DNA of 64,000 nucleotides from Cheilinus undulatus (lineage: Eukaryota; Chordata; Actinopteri; Labriformes; Labridae), in NCBI RefSeq assembly GCF_018320785.1, contig NC_054872.1:35724051-35788050 (forward strand). The letters run 5' to 3'. Below, piece by piece: positions 48,801 through 60,263 of the stretch. The notes beneath the pieces were generated by a model. The model had not been told where the DNA came from. It saw only the letters and a list, made by a program, of their open reading frames with translations, and did not search any database. Both the position numbers and the translations under genes were made by a program. Numbering within the stretch: the stretch's first letter is position 1; every line of letters starts with the position of its first letter.

Positions 48801-51800
48801 TTCAAGGATGAACAAACATTATCCAAGCATCGAGAAATTATTAGCTTTTTAATTAGTACATGTGCTCTGGAGGAAATCCTGCAGACATCGCAGAGCGCGG
48901 TGACCAATGAGTCAATTGCAGCGGTAATAAGATAGCTCTACCATAATAAATAACATGCATTGGCTTAATTGCATTTTTAGAGGTTCCGTAATTTCAATGA
49001 TTGAAATCACAAGGCTTATGAATCGGACTGCTTGAGAGGACGGTGTTTAAAAACGGTGGTGCATTAACACAGCGCCGTCATCTCACAGGTCACTGATAAA
49101 GATGATGAAGACAGATGAAGTGCTGTAAATTGGATTAGCTGTAATATTGTAATGAAATTAGCACTCCACTTGAATACAATCTTCACATTTCAGGAGGCAT
49201 AAGATTGACTGTCGGTCATACAGATTGACTGTCACTGTGAGCATATTCAACTGAAAAAGCAACAACAAACAGCCTTCTAATAAAGGGATATCTGCTGCCT
49301 ATCACTTATGAGAATCATCATGTGTTATGCTGCATTGTATTATTTTAGAGTGAGATAGATACTCCCTTGTGCAACTTTAAATCTGTAAAGTATGAACAAT
49401 ATTATCGTGCAAATAAAGCATAAAAAAACACACCACTTATCACCAACTTGCAAATGTCAGTCTCTAATGGCTCTGAGGTTTTTCTAATGTCTCTAAAGTG
49501 CACTTACGTGTGATTTGATATTTCTATCAGAGGAGGAAAATATCTAAGGTCACATAAAAGCATTGATTCTTTTATATCTCATAATTATCCTCTTACCCTT
49601 TAAAGTTTTGTCATTGCCATTTACTCCTGCTGTTTAAAATGTATCATGTCCTCTAGGATTGTCTTACGTTTTTTCATTTGACATTTACACTTGATTTCAT
49701 TTCCAACATTTGTTGTCACCTTTTTGTGAGTGTTGTTTTTATCTATGTCATCGCCTCTTTTTATTTCTGTATCACAATCTTTTTTCCCATTGTTTTTGTC
49801 ATTTCACTTTCCATAACCTCAATACTGTGCTACTTTCTTTGAAATTTAGAAGATTTACCCCTGCACTTTTGAATGAGAACTTCTGCAGATGTTCATGGCA
49901 TAATTGGACTGCAACACTGGGCCTTTCTGTCACATTTTAGCAGCTGTTTGAAGAGGAAGTTAGGCAAAGAATTTACTGTGTTTACAGAGAGAATGTTGAG
50001 TTTCTCAACAGCTACAAAGAAAACCAAAACGAGATTTAAGAAGGAGGAGGAAGAAAAAATTGTGACACTTTATTCTAGTGGGCCTGAATGACCCAGTAAT
50101 GTCTTTATAATAAAGTGGTAACTACCTTGTAATAAGCTGGCAGTTTATTAAGTTTAACTCAAAAATATGGTGATATAAAGGAAGTAATTACATAATAATA
50201 ATAATGTATTAATTATCTAGTAATTCTGTGTATTATTGTGGTAATTCTCCGGTAATTAGGTGGCATTTTACTTCAGTCCTTACCCTCACCCTCTAACCCA
50301 GTGATACTTAATGCGTGGCTCTTTTGTAAACATTTGTGGCTCTTTAATATCCTAATTTGAAATATTATTCCCCCAGAAAGCCTTAAAAAACTTTGGAAAC
50401 TTTGGCCTCAGAAATGATCCATTGCAAGTTTGTTTCCCCCACTTACACAGTATGCTTTAATTGTCAAATATGATTGTCTACCTTTATTTTTTGTCTGTAT
50501 ATTTGTATTGCACTTATTCGCAATTTTTTGCCCTTTTCTGCCACTGTTAATCCATTTTTGCCACTTTTATCCCTTTTTGCTATTTGCAATTTTTTCCTCT
50601 TTTCTCATTGATGCCACTCTTTGCTGCTTCTTGCCCATTTTAGTCTCTTGTTACTCATTTTTTGCTACATTTCTTCCACTTTTTGACCATTTTTGCCACC
50701 TGTAACTCATTTTTTGTCATTTCTCCCCCATTTTTGCCACTTTTTTGTTGACTCTTTGGTTGAGCAGGGTTGAGTAACACTGCTCTAACCCACCTGTACC
50801 CCAGCCTTTCTCAAGCTTCAGTGCACTCCTGAAAGTCTTCTGGGGTCTACCAAAACTTTTATTCACCCATAACAAGAGATTCAAAATTAGTAACTCTGTA
50901 ACAAAATAACAAGTATTTAACGCTCTTATTTTATAAGCAGAGAATTTCTAAGCAAATGCCTGTTTTTCAAAGACATTAACATTAGCGAGAAGTTTTGGCA
51001 TGAACATTGTAAGTACAATTAATGAGCGAATAGCATTCATTTTGTTGAAACCGGCATCTGTAGAGTCATCTATATTGTTCTTTTCTATTATAAATCACTT
51101 AAAATTTATGTTGTGACACCATAAACCCTTCCTAACAATGTTAAAGTAAAATAATGGAAAGTTTAATGGAACATCATCAGTTATTCAGCACCAGTTAAAC
51201 CATGACACCATTCTGTATATCAGACAAATAAATGTAGGTGGCATGTAGTTTAAATCGCCTAGCTGTGTTATGTAACATCTTAGACTTTTAAAAAGCATTT
51301 GAACATGTAAGGGAATCATTTATGATCGTTTCAAACTTGGTTTTAATTTTTGAAATTATGTTCATGGTTTTTATCTAAGGTAAAAGGTCTCTTGTGGCCC
51401 ACCTGCAGCCCCAGTGGGCCCCGCCCCACACCTTGGAAAGCACTGCCCTAACCTTCACCCTAACCATGAAAATGATTTTAAAATTATATAATATTGGACT
51501 CACTTCAATTTAGTGGATCAAAATAAAGAAATTAAATGGGCCTCATCAAAGAAAGAAATCATCATCTAAGAAATTACTTGGTAAAATACCACCCAATTAC
51601 CAGAGAATTGCCACAATAACACAAGGGCTAGGGTTAGGGTTAGAGGGTCATAGTAAGTTGAATTACCACCTAATTACCACAGAGTTGCCACAAAATTACA
51701 AGGGTTAGGGTTAGAGGGTTATGGTTATGGCCCCTTATTACAAGGAAACTTCCACAATATTACCAGGAATCACTTGATAATACATTATTAGTATAAAATA

Positions 51801-54800
51801 TATTCTTAATATTATCACGTTTTTACTTGGTAAGAAACATATTACTCAGTAATTACCACATTATTTCTATAAAATAACCATGTAATTAGGGCCCACTAAA
51901 ATAAAGTGCTACCGAAACAACTTCACTACACTCAGTCTGGACTTATTTAACTAAAGTAAATCCATAGTCTTTTCTTACCAGGCAGCACAGTGATGCTGAT
52001 GGTGCGTTTCTTGCTCAGGGCCTCCACAGAGGGATGCTCAGCCATGCAAGTGTACTGACCTCCATCCATCGCGGTCACCTTCTTCAGAGTCAGCTTAGAG
52101 GAAGGAAGGATCCAGTCGTCTCCCTTGGAGATGAAAATAAGACAAACATACAAGCATACTTAATTGAAAATCAAGGTTCAAAGATGCTTGAGTGTGTGAC
52201 CAGCTTACTTTTAGAACTAGGGTATGCTTTGTTCTAATTTTGTAGTTATTGTTCACATAGTTTCAGGATGTTTTCACATTAGACATGAATATTTCATCTG
52301 CTTAGCATTAATAACATCAATCCATGTTTGGGAACATTTGCAAATGTGCATAGTCTAAAACAGTACGGGGACAGTATGCATGTAGCTGGTTTGCAAACCT
52401 AACAAGAACATGAAAGGTGAGACAGACATGGCAACCATTTGTGTTTTCATTTGTTTATGTTCTGTGTGGACAGTGGAGTCCATCCTGCAGGCTACTATGG
52501 ATGTTTGTAATATTTTTAGATGTTAACAGGGGACTTCTTCTTACTTTTACATCTACCGTGCAGCTCAGAAGATGAATATGGGCCCATGATGCATTGGTGC
52601 AATGGTTTTTAAAGAGACAGGGAACATTTAGAGTTGACTTAACAACTCTGCTCATAGAGTATTTGGTAAAGATGCGTAACATCTGTTTACTGTGCCTGAG
52701 TACACATGAATTGTGTCTATTACCACCTCTTCAAGCAGACTAAAGCCGTGTGCCTGAGTGGACTGGACCTTGGGGTCAATTCACCCAGATCCTGGCCCAG
52801 GTTCCTAACATGAAACCACCCCCAAAACCTACCTTAAGTGTTCCTGTAGTTGGACTCTTCTATAAGGTTATAGTTTGGTGGTGTTTGAGTAGATTCAAAA
52901 AGTCTTTGGTAGCTGTCATTTCACCTTTCATGGTATGGCTGAAATTGTCAAACCAGCACTATTACAGAGGTGTTCTACAATGTTTTTCTGCCCAGTTCTT
53001 TTAAATTGAACAAATAAATAAATAAATACAACAAAGCGTACATAAACAGAGCGCTGGGGAGGAAGAAAAATGTTTTTTATTGGTCTGACTGTTTGCAGCC
53101 CTGGGAGTATTGACAAGCTCTGACAAATTAAGATAACACTGAGCTTGGACTACAGGTCAGACAGAGAAAAAATGATGCAGGTAGAAGAAGCAGAGGGATA
53201 GAGAATTAAAACAATGAGAAATGATAAGTGTAAAATAAAGAAATAGCAAGGAAATGTGCAGAAAGCATTATTTTGGCTGATGACTAAACGAGTAAAAAGG
53301 ACAAATAGGGAGAACAAAATTGAACGAAATAGTGAGTAACACAGACAATGGCTGTGAGACACAGACAGAAATACAGACAGAAATATCCTCTTTGTTTTCA
53401 GCCCTCAGAGAACCGTCCCTAAAGTCCCAAATGAAGTGTATTTACCTGAGCAGTAATCCCAAATGAATGAACACACATCGGCACAAGTCAATAACCCAGA
53501 GAATACCATCATCCGCAAAGAATGACGCCGACACAACACACTGTTAACACAACCCATAATGAGATGGCAAGGGAGCAGGATGAATTGTTGACACAAAAAT
53601 AGCAGCACTATTACGAGATAGAGCCCGACATGGGAGGAAACAAATAATAGGCCAAACACAAGGATTGGAAAACAAACCAACGTGAAGGACGGGTAACAAA
53701 AAAAAAAAAAGAAAAAAAAAGACATTACACCATGCAAATGATTTGGCTCCTGGGAGCTGCAGCTCCTGCCAAGAAAGTCCATTTCAATTTGAATGGATCT
53801 GAATTAAGAGGATTTCCCATAAAGGCCAGGTTTGGCCAAAGCAGCATTTTGTATGCAAATCCACTGGCTCCCAATGTAGTTGCCCGTTTCTGCCTCTGTC
53901 CTGCTGTCATTACCCAGGGGCCAATGTCCCTGCGGCAGCTGTCTGTCAAAGCGGGGATGCTCTGATGCCACTTTCTGCCTTATATCTATTCCTGTCATAC
54001 GTACAGTAGGCTTACACTCACAGGTAGACAATCATCCTATCCCATCTCATCAGTCCCTTGAGTGTCTCACTCCTCCTTTCCAGACGTTTGTGACTTATGT
54101 AAATACAACACAAACAGATCGACGGGTGAACCTCCAGCGTGAAATGATTCAATCTCCATACTGTGATGGCTCTGTCACTCAGTGTGGCATTAATTTTATT
54201 CATCATCGGGGGGACAGTGCTGGATATTCTGACAAAAACCTATATGATCATGCAAAGGACAAACAATATTAGCAGTATAAAATGTCCACTGAATTGGATT
54301 TGGGTTTGTAAGCCAATTTAGAACCCGGATTAGCAATGACCCTTTAACAAGCACATTAACCCCAAGCTGACTTATCAGGAAGTATAACAAAAGAGGAAAC
54401 TTTGCAATTATGTCCGCCTGGTCCCAAGATATCTTCATCGTTGCACAATGTAGATTCATTACACCTGTTATTGGTGGTGGCAGGGTGTAATACCATTTCC
54501 TCACCACAAGGGCACAGTATATCTCCATAGTCATCATTATCTTTTTCTACGTGCCTTTTGGCACATTGGCGCTTAACATAGAGACGTCTTAATTTCCCTC
54601 GGGCGAGGGTTCCTCAGCTCAGCAAAGGGCCCAGTTGAATAATTCAATACTGGTTAACCAAACACTGAGAAAATCATTAGAAATCTATCCGCATAATTGT
54701 TTTCAGGTTGACTGGCTCTTGTCTAGACCTCATTAAACTATTAATCCTTTGTAAGTGGGTGAGCTGCAATCCCCACAGCGAGCGGTGGGCCTAAGCCAAC

Positions 54801-57800
54801 CGGTCACTTAAATACAGAGCACTTCAGAAGAAGAAGGGATGAAAAGCCAACAGGCAGACAGAGAAAAAGTGGTGTGAGAAAGTCTGAAAAATTAAAAGAA
54901 TGTCTGAGCTAAGACATGAATGAAAAAGAGACCTAGAGACAACGCTAGAAGAAAAAATAAGGTCAAACTAAAGAAGTTTCCAAAAGCATAATGAGGACAC
55001 AGCAAAATCCCAACTCTTTCTCACGTCTTTATTCCAGAAGTAGACTGGCTCCTCGGATGCACTGGCAGAGCAGTACACCACCACGTCATCTCCGAGTCGC
55101 ACCTTCAGCTCCTCTGGCGTCCCCAGGTACCTGCCGTAGCCGTCTCTGTTCAGAAGCAGCTCCCCCATATCTGATTTTGAAGGGGAAAAAACCAGCAGGG
55201 ATTATAAGGCATGATGGAGCATTAATGAACATGGAAATTAATGTTCACTGAAGCTACCTCTTGAAGAGTTCTGGGACGTGACTGAACATATGTTTGCAGC
55301 GGTAGCAGCTGGTAAACATCCAGATCTTTAAGTATATTTGAGTGTATAGGGCTCGGGTATAATGCCTCCCAGTGGTACAGACTGTACCGAGCGATCAATA
55401 ATAATGATAATAGGCTTCATCTTATCGGAGTCTTTAGAGAGGCAGTGTTGTGAATAATGGCTCATTTTCTCTTCCATCTCAATAGATGGCCCACGTCCAT
55501 CCAGCTCGTGCTCCTGGCTCCTCTCTTTCTCCCTCTCTGTCTCCTTCAGTCCTTTAGTCCATTCTAATCTCTGCCACTTATTGATTCCCCCCATGAGGCT
55601 GAGGAGCCTATCAAACAGCATCGCGGTCGATTTGATGGCCACTGAGAAGATAGAGGACACTGATAATCTGACTTGCTACGCCATGGATGCCGTTTCATTC
55701 AGCTGTGTATCCTACAATGATAGTTCCAAACTTGAGAAGAACCAGGAGAATGTGTCTTTGTTCGCTCTGAGTGCAGAGAGAAATAACTTCAGTCAAGCTA
55801 GCATGGCTTTCACAGTGTGTGCACCGTGTCCCTGTTTTTTTTACACTTGTTTTGTTGTACAGCTGCCCTGTAAAGATATATCTCAAGGTATTAACTATTT
55901 ATATGTTTTTCTCTCCCTCACTGTGAACAAAGACATGTCCACACAGTGTCTGAGAGATTGTCTTTACCTCCTGCTGCTTGGAAATAGGAGCAAAATTGCA
56001 AAGATTCAAAGTGTCTCTGTTCTTTCTTATTACCTCTTATTACCTGTGTTTCCCAAATTGTGGGCTGTGGTCCCCTTAACCTTTTAGGCGTAAGACATTT
56101 TTTTTAGACAATCAAAAACACAAGGGTTTATATTTTTGTGCTGTCTTGAACTAAGGGTAGTTGAATTTTTGTTTGGATACAGACTTGCTTTTATTTTTAA
56201 ACCCTGATAGCTATCCAGACTCACATAAATTAAGTTAACTTAATAATCAAGTATAGTATAACTGTGTAACTGTTGTTTCAAGTGAAGTCTTCATAGGTTA
56301 AAAAGAATACATCTTAGGCAGTGTTTCCCAACCATTTTTCCCTGAGGCCCCCCTACATTTACATTTCTTCTCCCAGGACCCAAGGGAGAAGAAAAAGTGA
56401 CACATGGCCATCAGAAATCAACACTGATTTTAATTATTTGACTGATAAAACGCTAAAAAAGGCATATGCATGCTTTTCTTATCAAAACACCTTTGTATAA
56501 ACTACTTTATAACTGCTTTATCATGGTTTTAGTCAATATTTGCAAATCTAATTTTGGCAGCCTCAGAGCAGACAAAGCCTCACTGCCTCCCCAAAGATCT
56601 TTGGTGCCCCCCAATGATCTAAGGGCTTGGCTGCCAATTTGCCGATTCCTACCAGTGTCCAGTAGATGGTGGTAACTAAGTTAAGGCAAGAATTTTAACA
56701 GTCTTTGCCATCTGAGCATGAGTTGAGCCAAGTTTGCCTGTACTGTAAAGTGACGACAACACAACATTTCAGGAATTTCAACTTTTGTGCAGCTCTATTG
56801 ATGTTTTTGAAATGATAAGTTAAGGCCAATGTATTATAAGGCCCAGAATGGCATACTTGCTTCGGAAAGTAAGTTGTAAGAAGTCTGCAGCTTTGTACTT
56901 TAATGCAAATCCTAAAAAAATGCATTTATCTTTGCACACATGAGGGCAGAGCAAGCCAAACTTGTTTTCCTACTTTGGCTGTTCTTTACAAAGTAGTAGA
57001 GAGGAGAAACCATACTAAAAAAATCCAAAACAGCTATTTTAGCTCTATTTTCTGAGTTGAGTGAACACATGTTTACATTTTTTTTACAGTTTTATGTAAA
57101 CAGAAATAAAACTACTTTAAAAGGCTTTTTTCTCTCTACAGTTTATTAAGTCTTTTCTGTTGTGCACCTTAAGAAGTTTATTGTCAGAGTGTGCTCCTGG
57201 TTTGCTTCCTTGATGACTATTTGCCCTGTCAGTTGTTAACTAGCCATTTAGGTGTACTCATTAACTTAGCAAATCTTAATCTACATTAGATTTGTCTTTC
57301 TAACTTTACTATCTTCAAGGTGAGGTATAAGAAAGTTCCCCACCATCCTTATATATTTCTGTATGTGACTCTCGGTGGGAAAGGTTGGACACCCCTGCAC
57401 TAAACCAAACTAGGCCTGAGCTGGCTACTTTATCAAGCAGTTACATGAAACACAACAGTAACAGGTCCACAACTTCATTGACTTTGCAGCTTATTTTAAG
57501 TGATTTTGGTAAGATATTGCTTTCAAGCCTTCCAGTATTATTTAAAACAAGTGTTAAGGGGAACTGTCAATTGTATGGATTACGTATCACATCTATGCTG
57601 CACACCAATGTTGATTTTGGAAGTTATTTTAGATTTTGTATAAATTTTAGAATTTAGGCTAATTTTAGTTGATGAAAACTCTGAGACATTTATGTCCAGT
57701 TTTAGCCGATAAATAATCCTTAGATTTTGGTCATTACTTCTTATCAAAACAATTATTTTTGTAGTGATATTGTCAAGTTTATAGAAATGTAAAACACTGA

Positions 57801-60182
57801 TATCATGCACTATCAATACTTTTACGACTTTAAAACATACTGAAGAAAATACTGGCCTACTTTGAATGATTTCTCACCTTATCTCTGCTTGTTTTTTTAT
57901 AGATCATCTGGACAGCGGAGAAGCATCATGGACTTTGCACATTCAGCAGTCCAGCACTAACATTTAAATCTCCTTGATGAAAACTAAACTTACTTTTTGT
58001 CTGTTTTTATAATCGAAGATCTATTTTGGACTAGTGCTAGTCTTGTCTTCCTCGTGGAAAAAGGTATTCAACCAATATTTTTAGTAATAGTTTAAAGCAG
58101 GAAATTAACACTGCTGCACACCCATGATTGTGCATGAATAATGGACAACAGAGAATAACGGTCAAACAAACTGGCATTTGGGACTCAAGTGGTCTTTGGC
58201 AAAGATTGCTACAGATTGCTTTATGTGAGTGCACTCTTATTAAATGTTGAGAAATTTTAAATTAGGTGTTTAGTTGGGCAGCAGATATTTTTTAGAATTT
58301 AAAGTAAGGGATAGCAGTTTGGGAATGGCTGACAAATATTATTTACCACGTCACACTTAATTGCTATTATTTCTTCTTCTTAGGTCAACTAATTCTACTT
58401 TACTCAAAGTCAAACAATGCAAATTTATGCAGGTCCCAAGTATGACTAGCCTTTTGTCATATTCCTGCAGAACTCTGTTTGACTTCTGCAGGGCACAGAC
58501 AGCATGAAATATCTGAGAGTTCTTTATTTGTCATAGAAAAGGGAAGCAGTGTCACAGATTCATTGTTCCACAGACTTTCAGCAGACAGCCCTGACATGGC
58601 TGCAACCCCAAATCAACCCAGAAACTCACAATGCACTTTGAAGCCCACTGGCTGGGAGGATTTGTCTTCCTCGGTCACGTTTTCGGCGTCAGACACACAG
58701 CGGTAGGGTCCCTCATAGTACTTTCCTGTGTGGGCGATGGACAGGGTGAGGCTGTCTCCGGTCTGCTCGACTTGCATCGAATAGAAGCACCAGAATCGCT
58801 CCAGAACTGGACGCCACATCTGTGTATACTGAGAAAAAAATACCTTATCATTGTTGCAGAAAGAACAAAAAGGCAAGTGTGGATTTCAATTCCTATTTTG
58901 TCATTATATTTAGGAAATAAAAATATGACATTAACTAAAACAGAACTCTAATGATTTGCACCTTATGTGCTGAATTCCTCTTTGTTAAACAACACAGCGG
59001 TGGGCGGGGATATTTACCCAGCACAGGTGACAGCTCTATGCAAATATTAGTTCATACTGTAAAGGGTATGACAAGTTACAATGGAAGAAATTTGTTCCTA
59101 TGTTGTGTTGGAGCCTAATTATTCAAAAAAGAAATGAAAATAGTGTGGTTAATACATTTTTCCACTATGTAATGATCATTTACAGTACTTTACCTACAGT
59201 ACTTTAAATGATACAAATCAAACATGTTACCCCTTTGATCGATTTTCCTTCCTCCACCTTTTCTCCTCCCTGACCTTCCTGTTTCTTCTCATATTTACTC
59301 ACCTTGGAGAAAACCTCAAAGTGAACCTGGCTGATGTTCAGATCAGACCCGGTGTACTGGCACTCCAGTGTGACGCTGTCTCCCTCCAGGACCGGCTGGG
59401 TTGGCCCTTTAATGAGCAAAGTGGCTGCATGTGGACAGAGATTAGAGATGCAGGTTATTGATCACAGCATGAATAGGGAGTTGGGCCCAGGAGTAAAAAA
59501 GCCTGATGACCTGAATTGAAGGGATCGAGCTGCTGTTCTGGGCAACACATACAAAACAACCTCTTCCTCTTCCTGACATTTTGTTTCAGGTTTTCTCTGG
59601 AAATATGCCAGTCACGCTCCGACTGACCACATGACCTAAAAACAGGTTCTCCTGCTTTACTGATGGTATGATATCAGACTTACACATAAGGAAAAACTGA
59701 ATAAAAAGCAAAACAGTCCATGTTATTTAGTTACCCATAGCCAAAAGTGGTCTCTGCATAAGTGTGTATGCACAAAATATTTAATTGTTCTTAAGAATCC
59801 CTTGATAATTCCCCTATCACTTCCTGTTTTGGTCCGAGTCTCAGGGGAAACCCATCAGTGTGACAGAAGAGAGACTAAAGACTTTTCTCTAGAGAACAGA
59901 AAAACTCAGAAACAAACAGACAGGAAAGTAGACAAATATGCAGGCACACACATAGAAAACCTACTCCTTCAAAACTCAGGGACTGCCACCGCATAAATAT
60001 ATTTGTGGAGGGAAAAAAAGAGCAGAACCAGGCTTGAATATTAAACCAATTGCTCATAGCAGAGGAGCATTAAAATTAAATGTTTTGGAGAGACTGTATA
60101 ATAGTCCATTAGAAAAATTGTCATATTTACCATAGCTGCCATGAATCAGGGCGACCACTGTGATAACGAGGAGAAGTTTCAT
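45652..60182 (-). CDS. Two-Ig-domain membrane adhesion-type protein, ALCAM/MCAM/BCAM-like (6 coding exons, 270 aa)
   Basis: The coding sequence joins 60182-60131, 59424-59303, 58828-58630, 55170-55025, 52123-51979 and 45800-45652. All introns are GT-AG. The sum is 813 nt, giving 270 residues and a TAA stop. Residues 1-17 are a signal peptide. Ig domain 1 has Cys39 and Cys102; Ig domain 2 has Cys158, Trp170 and Cys199 with a DGGQYTC F-strand. A transmembrane helix spans about 234-256, followed by a 14-residue tail rich in Lys and Arg. N-glycosylation sequons are at Asn47 and Asn108. Phases are 1,0,1,0,1, so each Ig domain is a two-exon, phase-1-bounded unit. The text around residues 121-173 and 184-220 resembles the third and fourth domains of ALCAM/MCAM-type proteins. 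It probably acts at the cell surface in adhesion or recognition; the ligand is unknown. It could be a distinct teleost immune-type receptor. Structure is very secure, family moderately so. Confidence 0.9.
46444..46763 (-). pseudogene. Broken retrocopy of nicotinamide riboside kinase (NMRK2-like)
   Basis: An uninterrupted minus-strand frame reads [13 protein letters not shown], then [17 protein letters not shown], then [14 protein letters not shown] and NYTVP. These match the middle of NMRK kinases (the IEGFLL and IPYEECKRRRS blocks). A frameshift follows the VP, and homology continues in another frame as [17 protein letters not shown] to about 46445. The P-loop N-terminus and the C-terminal part are missing. 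It sits in intron 5 of the two-Ig gene, in the same orientation. The lack of introns across this span and both truncations indicate a decayed retrocopy, not a working kinase. Confidence 0.75.
47366..47606 (+). repeat. Dispersed repeat of the CCAAGGAGRTTATG type
   Basis: It begins ACCTCTGCCAAGGAGATTATG, contains GTTAGTTAGTTTGTTAGCA and TGATGAAATTTTCAGGAAATG, and ends GCTCTCCGAGTGCTTTTCTAG. It lies in intron 5 of the two-Ig gene and is related to the copy at 41874-42172. Confidence 0.6.
47610..50060. other. Intron 5 of the two-Ig gene, mostly unique-looking
   Basis: 48830-49330 is complex AT-rich sequence without repeat signatures and could include a regulatory element. No exon or splice pair was recognised. 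Confidence 0.35.
50299..50782. mobile_element. hAT-type element, 484 bp, with 8-bp duplication
   Basis: It starts CAGTGATACTTAATGCGTGG and ends GGTTGAGTAACACTG. Perfect duplications CTCTAACC flank it at 50291-50298 and 50783-50790. The interior (50490-50750) is a degenerate T-rich repeat of TTTTTGCCAC(T/C)-like units. Nonautonomous. Confidence 0.85.
50804..51444. mobile_element. Probable second hAT-like element
   Basis: It starts CAGCCTTTCTCAAGCTTCAGTGC and ends GGGCCCCGCCCCACACCTTGGAAAGCACTG, termini of the hAT CAGTGNTTCTCAA kind. Flanks (CTGTACCC, CCCTAACC) do not give a clean duplication, so this call is weaker than its neighbour. Confidence 0.45.
51979..52123 (-). CDS. Two-Ig gene coding exon 5: second half of Ig domain 2
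   Basis: The acceptor is CTCCAAG, read so that the exon begins GGA-GAC-GAC-TGG, and the donor is GTAAGA. It encodes residues 174-221, including [19 protein letters not shown] (Cys199) and the G strand RTISITVLP, plus one base of codon 222. The DxGxYxC pattern is diagnostic for an Ig F strand. Confidence 0.9.
53732..53860 (+). promoter_or_regulatory. Candidate intronic enhancer with two octamer motifs
   Basis: Perfect POU octamers ATGCAAAT occur at 53732-53739 and 53853-53860 in intron 4 of the two-Ig gene, 121 bp apart, with a TTTGGCCAAA palindrome at 53831-53840 between them. The surrounding sequence is non-repetitive. Function is inferred only. Confidence 0.3.
55025..55170 (-). CDS. Two-Ig gene coding exon 4: first half of Ig domain 2
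   Basis: The acceptor is AAAATCAG and the donor GTGAGA. The exon completes Tyr125 and encodes residues 126-173: the linker after VHY, then [16 protein letters not shown] (Cys158) and the C-strand FWNKD (Trp170). The exon ends in phase 0. The spacing from the VHY linker to this Cys matches the D3/D4 junction of ALCAM-type proteins as I know the family. Confidence 0.9.
56322..57398. repeat. hAT-like remnants in intron 3 of the two-Ig gene
   Basis: CAGTGTTTCCCAACCATTTTTCC at the left and GGAAAGGTTGGACACCCCTG at the right resemble hAT termini facing each other. The termini differ enough that they may belong to two elements. No transposase frame seen. Confidence 0.45.
57650..58113 (-). mobile_element. 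Nonautonomous hAT-type element (family D, copy 3), diverged
   Basis: Read on the minus strand from 58113 it begins CAGTGTTAATTTCC and includes GACAAAAAGTAAGTTTAGTTTTC, matching copy 2 at 15593-15615. It ends about 57650 in AGTTTTCATCAACTAAAATT. It lies in intron 3, inverted relative to copies 1 and 2. Confidence 0.6.
58630..58828 (-). CDS. Two-Ig gene coding exon 3: second half of Ig domain 1
   Basis: A T-rich tract ending TTTCTCAG precedes the exon, and the donor is GTGAGT. It encodes residues 59-124 and one base of codon 125, with [15 protein letters not shown] and YRCVSD (Cys102) as the E and F strands and the sequon NVT at 108-110. An alternative acceptor 9 nt downstream (ACACAG) would drop three residues in frame. 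An extra cysteine sits at residue 72. Confidence 0.9.
59303..59424 (-). CDS. Two-Ig gene coding exon 2: first half of Ig domain 1
   Basis: The acceptor is CATGCAG and the donor GTGAGT. The exon encodes residues 18-58, including the A' and B strands with [11 protein letters not shown] (Cys39) and the glycosylation sequon NIS at 47-49. The position where most Ig domains carry the C-strand Trp is filled by the Phe-containing HFEVF. The exon ends in phase 0 in the middle of the domain. Confidence 0.9.
60131..60182 (-). CDS. Two-Ig gene coding exon 1: start codon and signal peptide
   Basis: The ATG is at 60182-60180 with G at -3. The exon encodes [17 protein letters not shown] plus one base of codon 18, then the donor GTAAAT. 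The hydrophobic core after a single Lys is a classic signal peptide. Phase 1 at the donor is usual for Ig-superfamily leader exons. Confidence 0.88.
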
Positions 60183-60263
60183 GGCTGAAAAGCTCTTCAA
60201 TTTGAGATTTAAATGCTGCGTAGTACCGTCAACTTCCTAACCCGAAATGAAAGTTTGGTCACC

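Larger units (their letters stand above)
50061..51914. mobile_element. Composite transposon with CACTTTATT-TAGTGGGCC termini
   Basis: The left end GACACTTTATTCTAGTGGGCC and the complement of the right end GCACTTTATTTTAGTGGGCC are an inverted repeat. Inside are AATTACCAC repeats and short TTAGGG runs (two about 70-bp units at 51580-51730). At least one hAT element has inserted within it. All lies in intron 5 of the two-Ig gene. Confidence 0.65.

Noticed and set aside
51600..51730. Interstitial telomere from a chromosome fusion
   Set aside because: Only two or three TTAGGG units occur, inside a transposon-bounded repeat; too short for a fusion scar.
55581..56087. 168-codon plus-strand frame
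   Set aside because: Lies in intron 3 of the two-Ig gene, shows no recognisable domain, and has no matching splice structure or promoter; likely chance.
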